This document shows positions 17,602 through 26,034 of a stretch of DNA of 32,382 nucleotides, piece by piece; position 1 is the stretch's first letter; every line of letters starts with the position of its first letter. Origin of the DNA: Phycisphaeraceae bacterium. GTDB taxonomy: Bacteria > Planctomycetota > Phycisphaerae > Phycisphaerales > Phycisphaeraceae. The stretch spans positions 1 through 32,382 of the forward strand of contig JADLFV010000053.1 of assembly GCA_020849625.1 (NCBI GenBank), written 5' to 3'. The notes under the pieces are model-generated. The model saw only the letters and a program-made list of their open reading frames with translations. It ran no database searches and was not told where the DNA came from. The position numbers were made by a program, and so were the translations under genes.

Positions 17602-19536
17602 TTACTTGGTGGAAGTCAGGTTGCCGACCGTTTCAAACGGGGCCGGGACCATGCCCTGTTCGATCATGGCCATGAAACCGAGCAGGCCGCCCCAGGCATA
17701 GAGCGGATGCGTGTACTGGCCGCGCCCGCCGCTGCCGTCGGTGGCGGAGTATGTTTCCGCGACGATGCCGTGCTCGCGCCAGTTGCCCAGCAGCAGGCGC
17801 AGCGATTTATCCACCAGCAGGTGTCGGGCCTCCTGGCAGGGATGGCGCAACATGCCCAGGTACACCAGGAAGTTGACCGGTGGCCAGACCCGGCCGCGCT
17901 GGTAGAGCTGCTCCTGGAAGGCCGGGTGATGGCGCGGCGTCACGGGCAGCATCCATTCGCCGAAGTATTCCTGCTCATTCATGAAGTGTTCGCTGATCAG
18001 GCGCTCAAGCTGCCGCGGCGAAACGGCATCGGTCAGCAGCGGATAAAAGCTGGTGGGTGAACGATGAGGCCACCACTTGCCGCTGTCCAGACGGCGATTC
18101 AGATAGATTCCTTCCTCGTCCGACCACAGATGGCGCAGGGCCGACTGGTAGCGATCAGCGCGAGCAGACAGTTCCACGGCATCATCATGTCGCTCGATCA
18201 GGCGCGCCAGCTCCGCCAGGGCCTGGCAGTCAGCCACGTAGAGCGAAGTCATGCCCACGTCTTCGATGAGCATCAGATGGGATTGGGCGTCGAACGGCGG
18301 ATGGTCATACATGTGCGAGTTGTCGAGCCCGGACTCGATCGCCGCGCCTTCGCCGGTGTTGGGCTGGATGAACTCAGCCGGATCGCCGACCTGCGGCTGG
18401 CAGGGATTGGAGCCCAGGGAGATCGTGCCTTGACTGTTCTGTCGGGCCTTATCCCACCAGTGGTTCCACGCCATCAGCGCCGGCCACAGGGCGGTGATCA
18501 CGTCTTGGCGCGGATGCTGACGCTGCATACCGAGCAGGCAGAGACCAGCCACCGGCGGCTGTGAGCGATCGCGCGAGGTGCGGCCGGTGCCCTGGGTCAC
18601 GTTGGGGATGAACGATTCATCCACCATGCCGCGGAATGTCTCGATGGCGCAGGCATAGCCCAGTGTGGGCTGATCCTTGGCGATCATCCACGCGCCGAAG
18701 AAACTATCCCAGCAGAACAGGGCATACCCGCCGCGCTTGCAGTTCCAGTCGCGGGCCACGGGACAGATCACTCGCCGGTGCTTCGGATCGTAAATCACGT
18801 TCCACGCCAGGCACGACTGCATCGCCTCGTGGGCCTCGGCCAGTTCGCCATAAACGCGATGGGTCGCAGCCTCAGCCTGGGCGGCTTTGGCGATCACCGC
18901 CTGCGCCTGCTCTATGCTGACCTTCCGCCCCGCGCTCAACGCGACGGGACGATCCAGTCGCAGCGCCAGGTACGGCGACATCACCGGCAGGTTGGGATCC
19001 ACGAAAGGTTCGCCGTCGGCGTAAATGTCGATCGTGCGATGGGGCAGGTGAGCGATGATGCGATGATCATCCACGCGCTGGGCATATCCCGGCAAGCCCC
19101 AGAGCACGCCGACCTGCACCGCCAGCGCCCGCGGCCACGGCTCGTTCTGCAGAGGCGTGATCAGGGCTGTCCAGTTGTCACCCTCAGCGCTGGTCTGCAC
19201 ACGGAACCGTGCGCCGCGCAGGTCGAGTTCCAGTTGTGTGTATGACCCGTCATAGCAGCGCGGGCCGGGCCGCACTTCCACCGTGTTGGTCACCGGCAAT
19301 TGCTTGCCCAGGCTCGTCAGGCGCGTGCCGGCCGTGCGCGTCTGTTCCTCGCGGCCGGGAAACGCATCGCCCATCCACACCAGCCGGTCGTGCGCCGCCA
19401 CGCCTAGGCTGATCGCCAAACCCTCCGGCAGCAGCACGTGCCGCAGCACGCTGTGCGTGTCCCACGTGTTCCAGCCGCGAGCCAACTCACGGTGCATGCG
19501 ATCGGCCAGATTCAGACAGTCAGTCAACACGCTCAT
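17602..19536 (-). CDS. GH63-like (alpha/alpha)6-barrel glycosidase 2, cytoplasmic
   Basis: The product is 644 aa with no signal peptide, collinear with the enzyme at 13130-15082 from the first residues (GWNTWDTHSVLRHVLLPEGL) to the end. Motifs: FCWDSFF (275-281), ESGLDNS (401-407, D405 probable acid), RVWPPVNFLVYLG and ETYSATDGSGG (E594 probable base). AGGAAG lies 5 nt before the ATG. It starts 9 bp after the FAD oxidoreductase stop and is followed after 6 bp by propeller A, so it is in the block C operon. Keeping two such enzymes under different regulators suggests related but distinct substrates. Clan membership is clear; the precise activity is not. Confidence 0.83.
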   Translation of the reverse strand: MSVLTDCLNLADRMHRELARGWNTWDTHSVLRHVLLPEGLAISLGVAAHDRLVWMGDAFPGREEQTRTAGTRLTSLGKQLPVTNTVEVRPGPRCYDGSYTQLELDLRGARFRVQTSAEGDNWTALITPLQNEPWPRALAVQVGVLWGLPGYAQRVDDHRIIAHLPHRTIDIYADGEPFVDPNLPVMSPYLALRLDRPVALSAGRKVSIEQAQAVIAKAAQAEAATHRVYGELAEAHEAMQSCLAWNVIYDPKHRRVICPVARDWNCKRGGYALFCWDSFFGAWMIAKDQPTLGYACAIETFRGMVDESFIPNVTQGTGRTSRDRSQPPVAGLCLLGMQRQHPRQDVITALWPALMAWNHWWDKARQNSQGTISLGSNPCQPQVGDPAEFIQPNTGEGAAIESGLDNSHMYDHPPFDAQSHLMLIEDVGMTSLYVADCQALAELARLIERHDDAVELSARADRYQSALRHLWSDEEGIYLNRRLDSGKWWPHRSPTSFYPLLTDAVSPRQLERLISEHFMNEQEYFGEWMLPVTPRHHPAFQEQLYQRGRVWPPVNFLVYLGMLRHPCQEARHLLVDKSLRLLLGNWREHGIVAETYSATDGSGGRGQYTHPLYAWGGLLGFMAMIEQGMVPAPFETVGNLTSTK

Positions 19537-19545
19537 AAAAACTTC

Positions 19546-21132
19546 CTATCGCTCGAGGTTGGCCGGCTGCATGGTGCCGGGGTTGCCGTCGCCCTCGTTG
19601 GTGATGTCACATTCAAGAACCTGGCCGGCGTCGAGCAGATCCCGCCGCAACGACGCGGCGTTCACCGACTGCACCGGGCAGCTTTCATCCAGCGCCACGC
19701 AACCGGCGATGGCGGCTGATTCGGCCAGGATCATGAACACCGGCTCCATGCGGATCGAGCCGAAGGCGATGTGCGAGGCTGAAACGCATACCGGCACAAG
19801 CAGATTTTCACATTCACCGCGCCGCGGCACGATGGCCCCGCAGGGGATCGCATACGGGGCCTTCAGCGGATACTGCACGTCGCCCTCGTTGATCGCCGCG
19901 CCGTCGCGCACGCAGCGCTGGCAATTGTGCGAGTCCATCTGGTAGGCGCCCATGCCCACGGCGTTGTCAACCGGCCGGCTGCCGCGGCAGTGATGCTCGG
20001 TGACGACCACGTCGCTGATCATCCGCCGCGCTTCACGGATGTAAAGCTGGTGCGGCCAGTTGCCGCTGTGCTCGAACTCATCACGAGCCAGGCCCCACTG
20101 GGCATAGCGCTCCCGGATCGCTGCGGGAACGCGCGGATCGTTGGCCATGAACCAGTGCAGGCCTTGCTGGTAGCGCACGTGGTTCTGGAAGATTGCCTCG
20201 CGCTGCTGATACGTGCCCTCGGGCCAGCCATAACTGGCGCCGATGAAATCGGTGGAGACCGCGCCGTGGTTGTTGGTGTCGGTCTTGTCGCCGCGGATGG
20301 CGTCGAACTTGGTGAACAGCTCATCGCGCGTGCAGCGCAGCCAGCGGGCCGCCAGCTCGTAGTCAAGCGGATCGTAACCTTCGGGCCTGGGGAAAGGCAC
20401 GCGAATGTCCGGCCGGCGCGTCATGCACACGCGGAAGTTGTACGCCTGGATCAGAGCATCGCCCTGACCTTCCGGCGGCGGGGGCGCAAGATTCACGCCG
20501 GGCAACGCGCCACTTCCGGGGGTGCTCGGCGTGCGATAGGGATCGACGCGGCAGTCGAACTGATGTTTGTCGTGGACCTGGGCGCCGTTGCGTGACTCAC
20601 CGTATTTGGCGTTGCCTTCGCGACCGGTGACGTACGTCACGCCGCAACGCGCCATCAGATCGCCTTCATAGGAAGCGTCGATGAACAGTGCAGCTTTGAC
20701 GCACATGCCGCCCAGCATTCGCACGGCAGCAATGCGCCTGCCTTCACGCTCAGCAGCGTCGATGAACGCATGATGATGCACCGGCACGTCGTATTCGGTC
20801 AGCCAGTCATCGAGCACGCGCTGGGCGATGTGCGGCTCGCTGGTCCACGACATGCTGACGCCGTAGTGCCGCCCGGCATCCTGGTAGAACCGGCGAGCCA
20901 TGCCGCCGATGGCCTGAGCGTTGCCCAGGTCGGTGTAGCTGAGTCCGCCGCTGGTCATGCCGCCGACTCGTGCTGCGGGATTGAGCAGGACCACCGACTT
21001 GCCGCGCCGCGCTGCGGTGACAGCCGCCACTACGCCCGCCGCCGTTCCGCCATAGACGCACAGGTCCACGGCAAGTTCAGCATCGGTGGACTTGATCCGT
21101 CGTGCATCGAAATAACATGGATGGCTTGACAT
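19546..21132 (-). CDS. FAD-dependent oxidoreductase (FAD_oxidored family)
   Basis: The product is 528 aa. The N-terminal dinucleotide fold is VDLCVYGGTAAGVVAAVTAA (GGTAAG at 28-33), followed by the flavin-contact stretch RVGGMTSGGLSYTDLG. DASYEGDLMARCGV is the usual later motif, and GYDPLDYELAARWL matches this family. Planctomycetes often encode such flavoproteins near glycan enzymes; the reaction is unknown, with sugar or sugar-acid oxidation as a guess. No signal peptide is visible. Start 21132 is the only ATG before the fold in this frame, with GAGAGGA about 12 nt upstream. A stronger ribosome site and an ATG-ATG lie further upstream in another frame (see 21077-21187), so translation may be coupled to a short leader frame. 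Confidence 0.83.
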   Translation of the reverse strand: MSSHPCYFDARRIKSTDAELAVDLCVYGGTAAGVVAAVTAARRGKSVVLLNPAARVGGMTSGGLSYTDLGNAQAIGGMARRFYQDAGRHYGVSMSWTSEPHIAQRVLDDWLTEYDVPVHHHAFIDAAEREGRRIAAVRMLGGMCVKAALFIDASYEGDLMARCGVTYVTGREGNAKYGESRNGAQVHDKHQFDCRVDPYRTPSTPGSGALPGVNLAPPPPEGQGDALIQAYNFRVCMTRRPDIRVPFPRPEGYDPLDYELAARWLRCTRDELFTKFDAIRGDKTDTNNHGAVSTDFIGASYGWPEGTYQQREAIFQNHVRYQQGLHWFMANDPRVPAAIRERYAQWGLARDEFEHSGNWPHQLYIREARRMISDVVVTEHHCRGSRPVDNAVGMGAYQMDSHNCQRCVRDGAAINEGDVQYPLKAPYAIPCGAIVPRRGECENLLVPVCVSASHIAFGSIRMEPVFMILAESAAIAGCVALDESCPVQSVNAASLRRDLLDAGQVLECDITNEGDGNPGTMQPANLER

Positions 21133-21187
21133 CAGAACTGCGGGTCCTCTCGCTTGCGGCAGATAAGTCTCCGGGACTTACCATCAT
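21077..21187 (-). CDS. Possible 36-aa leader ORF overlapping the FAD oxidoreductase start
   Basis: AGGAGG (21198-21203), overlapping the sulfatase stop codon, stands 10 nt before ATG-ATG at 21187/21184. That frame runs 36 codons and stops at 21077, overlapping the oxidoreductase start (21132) in another frame. The predicted peptide has no recognised feature. It could be a leader that couples translation of the oxidoreductase, or a sign of an N-terminal frameshift in that gene. I do not claim a function. Confidence 0.3.
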   Translation of the reverse strand: MMVSPGDLSAASERTRSSDVKPSMLFRCTTDQVHRC

Positions 21188-21201
21188 AGAAACAATTCCT
21201 C

Positions 21202-22623
21202 CTATGGCTGTTGCCGGGTGGGGTCCGACTGCGGCTCGTAAATCGGCAGAGAAATATATTTGGGATTGCCATCCTCATCGATCATTCGGCGAACCCAGGC
21301 CGGCCGCGGCAGTTCGGCGTTCCAGGCATCGAGCTGAACGCGGAGACTGGCGACCTGCTGCGGGTTCTGCTCGGCGAGGTTGGTGGTTTCGCCGATGTCC
21401 TGGCGCAGGTTGAACAGTTGAAGCCGGCCATCGGCAAACGCGATCAGCTTCCAGTCGCCCCGGCGGATCGCGGTGTGCTCGTGATAACGCCAGTACAGCG
21501 CATCATGCGGGGCCTGCTCGCTCTTGCCCTGCATCAGCGGCAGAAGATTGACGCCATCGGACGCATCATCGCCGGTAAAAGTCGCTCCCGCCGCAGCCAG
21601 CGCGGTGGGAAGAATGTCCAGTGCGGATACCGGTTGCGACAACACCTGACCCGCGGTGATGCCCGCCGGCCACTTGATGAAAAACGGCACGCGGATGCCG
21701 CCTTCCCAGAAGGTGCCCTTGCGCCCGCCCAATGGATGATTGTCCGCCGCGCTGGCGTGAGCCACGCCTTGCCCGGATGCGCCGCCGTTGTCGGATAGAA
21801 AGAAGATCAGCGTGTTGTCCTCCAGGCTTTCCTTCCGCAGAGCGGCGCACAGTTGACCCACCGCATCATCCATGGCGCTGACCATCGCTGCATAAACCTG
21901 TCGCTCGGGGGGCAGATGCTCGAAGCGCTGAAGGTATTGCGGCGTCGCCACCAGCGGCGAATGCACCGCGTTGAACGGCAGATAAAGCAGAAACGGCTGC
22001 TGATTGTTCCGCTCGATGAACGCCGCCGCTTCACGTCCGAAGGCGTCTGTCAGGTACTGCGGCTCATTGACTATCTGCGTGTTGCGATAGATCGGTGAGG
22101 CACGATCGGGCAACGCATCCGCGTGCTGAGGCAGGTAATCATTCACCCCGGGCAGAAAGCCGAAGAACTCATCGAAGCCCTGATCGTTGGGTTGCAACCT
22201 CACGCGCAGGCCGATGTCCCATTTGCCGATGACAGCCGTGCGATAGCCGACCGCTCGCAGGGCATCACCCAGCGTGATCTGATCCGCGGGGACGCCGAAG
22301 TTCGGCTCCGGATCGGGGCCGCCGTTGTCATCGAAACCGAATCGTTGCTGATAGCGCCCGGTGATCAAGCCCGCTCGTGACGGCGCACAGATCGGACAGG
22401 TGACATAAGCATCGGTGAAGCGCACGCCGTCACGGGCGATGGCGTCAATGTGGGGCGTAGGAATGTCGGTGCAGCCCTGGACCCCGGCGTCGGCATAGCC
22501 CAGATCGTCCGCCAGAATCACCACGATGTTGGGCGGCCGCTCGGCTGCCTCCGCGCGCAGCGGTGTTGAACCAAGGGCCACCACGCCCAGGGCCGCTGCG
22601 CTTGTGGTCAGTGCCGATTTCAC
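21202..22623 (-). CDS. Secreted sulfatase (formylglycine type) with an altered GKWH motif
   Basis: The product is 473 aa starting with GTG, with AAGGAGGAG upstream. A signal peptide (about 1-26) precedes the alkaline-phosphatase-like fold: PNIVVILADDLGYAD (metal Asp 39-40) and CAPSR (C79 to R83), the cysteine-type site converted to formylglycine. Also present are VHSP, FFLSDNGG (metal Asp-Asn) and GGRKGTFWEGG. In family members the lysine motif is GKWHLG; here it is GKWDIG, with Asp136 replacing the usual active-site His (ARSA His125). It would desulfate a glycan outside the cytoplasm if active. The GTG overlaps the propeller B stop by 4 nt (GTGA), so the genes are coupled. No maturase gene is in the window. 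Confidence 0.9.
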   Translation of the reverse strand: MKSALTTSAAALGVVALGSTPLRAEAAERPPNIVVILADDLGYADAGVQGCTDIPTPHIDAIARDGVRFTDAYVTCPICAPSRAGLITGRYQQRFGFDDNGGPDPEPNFGVPADQITLGDALRAVGYRTAVIGKWDIGLRVRLQPNDQGFDEFFGFLPGVNDYLPQHADALPDRASPIYRNTQIVNEPQYLTDAFGREAAAFIERNNQQPFLLYLPFNAVHSPLVATPQYLQRFEHLPPERQVYAAMVSAMDDAVGQLCAALRKESLEDNTLIFFLSDNGGASGQGVAHASAADNHPLGGRKGTFWEGGIRVPFFIKWPAGITAGQVLSQPVSALDILPTALAAAGATFTGDDASDGVNLLPLMQGKSEQAPHDALYWRYHEHTAIRRGDWKLIAFADGRLQLFNLRQDIGETTNLAEQNPQQVASLRVQLDAWNAELPRPAWVRRMIDEDGNPKYISLPIYEPQSDPTRQQP

Positions 22624-24077
22624 GGCCGCTCCTCCTTCATCGCTTCGTGATAGCTGTAGATCGAAGCTGGCTGCAGCTCGAAACGGATGCGGAACGGCCG
22701 ATCGCTCGGCAGTGTTTCGTGCGAGGTCCAGCGCACCTGATGGCGCACATCATCGGTGGTGATCGCCTGACAGTCCGCAGCGCTGTAACCGGGCAGGGGA
22801 TTGCCTGTTGCTGGGTCGAGCAATGAGACGACGATTCGGCCGCCCGCGGCATTGGCGTTGACGATCAACAGGCCGCCGCCGCTGCTCCAGGCGGTGGTTT
22901 CCACCATACCGGCCTGCTCGGCGTCAAGAGAAACAAAACCGTCGAGCCGCCAGCGGGCCAGGGCAATCGAAGCCACCTTCTCCGGCACCTTGCCGCCGTG
23001 CGTGGTGCTCAGCGCGGTGTAGTAGTAGTAGATCTGGTCATTGAAAATCACGGGCTTGCTGGAGACGTTCATGATGCAGCCGGCATCGTAGGCATGCGGG
23101 CCGGTGGGGATGACCGGTGTGCGATCTTCCGTGCGATGCCAGGTCAGGCCGTCGCGACTGAACACAAGCTGGGCATCGATCGGGCCCTCGTAGCGCGACA
23201 TCAGCGGCTCGGTCTTCTCCTGGATCGTGGTGATGCGGAACACCGGCAGCAGCCCGAGATATTGCGAGCCATAAGGAAAGCCCGACATGCCGTAAAACTC
23301 GGTGCGCTGCACTTCATCGTTCACCCATGCGTCGTCCACGCGGTCGGGCTCGATGATGAGCTTCGGCTCGGACCAGTTGACGAAATCGGGACTGGTGATG
23401 ACCGCCACCAGGCGCTTCTGGGTGTTGTCTTTGGGAAAAAACTTCGGCAGATAAGGGCGAATGTACACGTAGTACAGCCCGGTCTGTGGATCGCGCATAC
23501 CGTTGGATATCTCGGACCCGTACGGCACGAGCGGGCTTTTGTCATACGCATGCCATTGCAGGCCGTCGGCGGAATAGAAGCCGTTGAAGTTGAAGTGTCC
23601 CGTGTTGTCCAGGGCCTTGTAGGTTTTGTCCGGCTCGGCGGCGTGGGGGTCGATGATGACGAAGCAGACATTGCTGCCCTCCAGCAGCACGTTCGTCGGC
23701 TGGCCGTCACGCTGGACATAAGGCAGCTCCGGCTTGACCCAGTGCACGCCGTCGTCAGACTCAGCGTACGCCAGCCCGCCGCCGCTGTACCACATGCGGA
23801 ACTTGCCGGTCTGCGGATCGCGATGCACGGTGCCGTAGATATAGATGCGCCCCTTTTCCCAGGGCTTGTCGGGTTTGAGCACGGGCTGTTCGAGTTTCTC
23901 CGCCTGGTGCAGCGTGCGCTGCAATCCGCTGCTCTGCTGGATCGCCACGTCATCCACGAATAATTCTGCGTCGCCGGTCAACGGACGAACCTGTGCCTGG
24001 GCATACACAGCGGTCGTCACGACGCAGGACATCAACGTGGTCTGCAATAGCCTTGGAACTGAAACGTGTTTCATCAT
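22620..24077 (-). CDS. Secreted FVDD-type beta-propeller protein B, glycosidase-like
   Basis: The product is 485 aa. A signal peptide (MMKHVSVPRLLQTTLMS, then a hydrophobic core ending VYAQA) precedes AELFVDDVAI. PWEKGRIYIYGTVHRDP, RFR/KFRMWYSGGGLAYAESDDG, YSADGLQW and FSRDGLTWHRT match propellers A and C. No dockerin or PEP-CTERM is present. ATG 24077 has AAAGGT 6 nt upstream; the longer frame start would place 19 extra residues before the signal peptide. It begins 13 bp after propeller C and overlaps the sulfatase start by 4 nt, so these three are one transcription unit. It probably acts on the same glycan as the sulfatase (inference); activity is unproven. Confidence 0.75.
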   Translation of the reverse strand: MMKHVSVPRLLQTTLMSCVVTTAVYAQAQVRPLTGDAELFVDDVAIQQSSGLQRTLHQAEKLEQPVLKPDKPWEKGRIYIYGTVHRDPQTGKFRMWYSGGGLAYAESDDGVHWVKPELPYVQRDGQPTNVLLEGSNVCFVIIDPHAAEPDKTYKALDNTGHFNFNGFYSADGLQWHAYDKSPLVPYGSEISNGMRDPQTGLYYVYIRPYLPKFFPKDNTQKRLVAVITSPDFVNWSEPKLIIEPDRVDDAWVNDEVQRTEFYGMSGFPYGSQYLGLLPVFRITTIQEKTEPLMSRYEGPIDAQLVFSRDGLTWHRTEDRTPVIPTGPHAYDAGCIMNVSSKPVIFNDQIYYYYTALSTTHGGKVPEKVASIALARWRLDGFVSLDAEQAGMVETTAWSSGGGLLIVNANAAGGRIVVSLLDPATGNPLPGYSAADCQAITTDDVRHQVRWTSHETLPSDRPFRIRFELQPASIYSYHEAMKEERP

Positions 24078-24090
24078 GCAATACCTTTCG

Positions 24091-25932
24091 TTATTGCGGC
24101 GAATGCGGAGCGCCTGGCCCGTTTCGCCGGGCATGAATCAGCATGGTGGTGAGCAGAGTCATCACACCGAAGGAGTGCGGCTCGGGGATGTTGATGCCGG
24201 CCGCCGCCGCCGCTTCATCGAGGCTGAGGCTGTCGCCCCAGTGGTCGCCGAGGGATTGAAGGTCCGCCAGGTTGACGATCCCGTCGCCGGTGAAGTCGCC
24301 GCTGGCCCAACTCGCGGTGGACGATTGCCAGTTGTCGCCGAGAATCTGCAGGTCGCTGAGGTTGACGATGCCGTCGCCGTTGGCATCGCCGGGCATCAGA
24401 TAGGCCTGCACGTGATAGCTGTAGAGCGAGGCGTTCTGCAGGTAGAAGCGCAGGCGAAAAACCTGGCCGTCCTCGGGCAGCACGCTCTGATTCTGCCAGG
24501 AGGCGACGTGCCGGACGGAATCGCCGGTGATCGGTTTGCTGTCGGCGAAAGAGTAACCGCTGATGATTTGCCCCGAAGCGTTGACCACCACGACGCGGAT
24601 GCTGCCGCCGGTGGCGTCGGCGTTGATGACCAGTTGCCGCAGGTTGTCCGCGGTCATCCATTCGGTGGTTTCCAGGAAGCCGCCGGAGGCCCCGGCATCA
24701 AGCGAAGCGAACCCGTCCAGCCGCCACTTCGCCAGGCCAATGGTGCTGACCTTGTCCTGCGTCAGTCCTCCGTGCAGGGTGCTCAGCCCGTTGTAGTAGT
24801 AGTACACCTCGTCGCCGACGATCACGGGCTGGCTGGCGACGTTGTGGATGATGGTGTCGAAGCTGCCGAGCGAACCGGCGGTGATGACGGTGGTGCGGGG
24901 ATCGGTGCGATTCCAGGTCAGGCCGTCGCGGCTGTAAACAAGCTGCACATCGATGGGCCCTTCGTATTGCGACTGGCCCGGCTCGGGATTTTCATAGATT
25001 TCGGTGATGCGAAAAACATTGAGCAGACCGAGGTATTGCGTGCCGTAGGCGAAGCCCGCCATGCCGTAGAACTCGGTGCGCTGATCGGGATCGGTGACCC
25101 AGGCGTCGTCGATGGCGTCCGGAGAAAGGATCAGTTGCGGACTGCTCCAGTTGAGAAAATCGTCACTGGTGATGACGGAGATACGGCGTTTCTGGCTGTC
25201 ATTGGTCGGGTGCGGCCTGGGCGCGTTGGGGCGGATGTAGGTGATGTACTTGCCGGTTTTCGGATCACGGATGCCGTTGGACATTTCCGAGCCGACGGTG
25301 ATCAGGGGGTATTGCGCATACTCGGTCCACACCAATCCGTCGGGCGAATGCCAGCCGCGGAAGCCGAGCGTGCCGATGTTGTCCACCAGCTTGTAGCGAT
25401 ACTGCGGATCGGGATCGTCGGGATCGTGAATCAGGTAAGTCAGGTTGCTCCCGGTCAGCAGCAGGTTGGTGGGCTGGCCGCTCTTGAGCACGTAGGTCAT
25501 CTGCGGCTTGGTCCAGTTGATACCGTCCATGGACGTGGCAAGTGCCAGTCCGCCGCCGCCGAACCACATGCGAAACTGCCCGGTGGTTTCATCGCGCAGC
25601 ACGGTGCCGTTGAGATACAGCCGGTCATCTTCCCACGATTTGTCCGGCACGAGCACGGGCTGTTCGAGTTTGGTGGCCGCGTGAATGGTGTAGGTCAGGC
25701 CCGAGGACGAGCGCACGTTGACATTGTCCACGAACAATTCGCTGGTGCCGCTCAACGTGTTGGCCGCGGCCGGCAAATGGGCTGCGAGAACCACGACCCA
25801 TGTGGCGGCCATGGTGAACCAACTGGGTGCCACTGCCGCGTGCGGCAGTGCCGGGTCGATCGCACGGCCGGCGCGCGGCCGTGGCACCCGATGCAACAGA
25901 ATGGGATGCGCTCTAAGACGCGGCGTCAACAT
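24091..25932 (-). CDS. FVDD-type beta-propeller protein C with dockerin and PEP-CTERM tail
   Basis: The product is 613 aa from the ATG at 25932 (GAGGAA upstream). The propeller begins at TSELFVDNVNV, so the second Asp of FVDD is Asn here. It carries the same turns as A and B (FRMWFGGGGLALA, YSRDGLTWNRT, RTEFYGMAGFAYGTQYLG). A dockerin-like pair (about 515-565; [41 protein letters not shown]) and a PEP-CTERM tail (about 582-613) follow. The N-terminus is odd: a palindromic element (25825-25889) is translated within it, and the hydrophobic signal (WVVVLAAHLPAAA) only comes about 45 residues in. An ATG at 25812, just after the element, is an alternative start but lacks a ribosome site. Function is as for A and B, but surface-sorted. 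Confidence 0.75.
   Translation of the reverse strand: MLTPRLRAHPILLHRVPRPRAGRAIDPALPHAAVAPSWFTMAATWVVVLAAHLPAAANTLSGTSELFVDNVNVRSSSGLTYTIHAATKLEQPVLVPDKSWEDDRLYLNGTVLRDETTGQFRMWFGGGGLALATSMDGINWTKPQMTYVLKSGQPTNLLLTGSNLTYLIHDPDDPDPQYRYKLVDNIGTLGFRGWHSPDGLVWTEYAQYPLITVGSEMSNGIRDPKTGKYITYIRPNAPRPHPTNDSQKRRISVITSDDFLNWSSPQLILSPDAIDDAWVTDPDQRTEFYGMAGFAYGTQYLGLLNVFRITEIYENPEPGQSQYEGPIDVQLVYSRDGLTWNRTDPRTTVITAGSLGSFDTIIHNVASQPVIVGDEVYYYYNGLSTLHGGLTQDKVSTIGLAKWRLDGFASLDAGASGGFLETTEWMTADNLRQLVINADATGGSIRVVVVNASGQIISGYSFADSKPITGDSVRHVASWQNQSVLPEDGQVFRLRFYLQNASLYSYHVQAYLMPGDANGDGIVNLSDLQILGDNWQSSTASWASGDFTGDGIVNLADLQSLGDHWGDSLSLDEAAAAAGINIPEPHSFGVMTLLTTMLIHARRNGPGAPHSPQ
25825..25889. repeat. Three-stem palindromic (REP-like) element inside the propeller C gene
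   Basis: An outer perfect inverted repeat (GGGTGCCAC 25825-25833 / GTGGCACCC 25881-25889) encloses two hairpins: CACTGCCGC-GT-GCGGCAGTG (25831-25850) and CACGGCCG-GCGCG-CGGCCGTG (25863-25883). This cloverleaf layout is that of intergenic palindromic repeats, yet it lies in frame within the N-terminal coding region. Only one copy occurs in the window; genome copy number cannot be seen. Confidence 0.6.
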
Positions 25933-26034
25933 CGCATGTTCCTCACAGACCGATCGCGGCAGCCGGTCAGCGGCCCGTGCAACACTCAACCGGGCGGACG
26001 ACCACGAGCCGTGGTTCACTGGGCGAAGCCCGGA

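Noticed and set aside
25825..25889. A tRNA, because of the cloverleaf-like folding
   Set aside because: No anticodon arm, T-loop consensus or CCA-compatible acceptor stem; it is better explained as a palindromic repeat.
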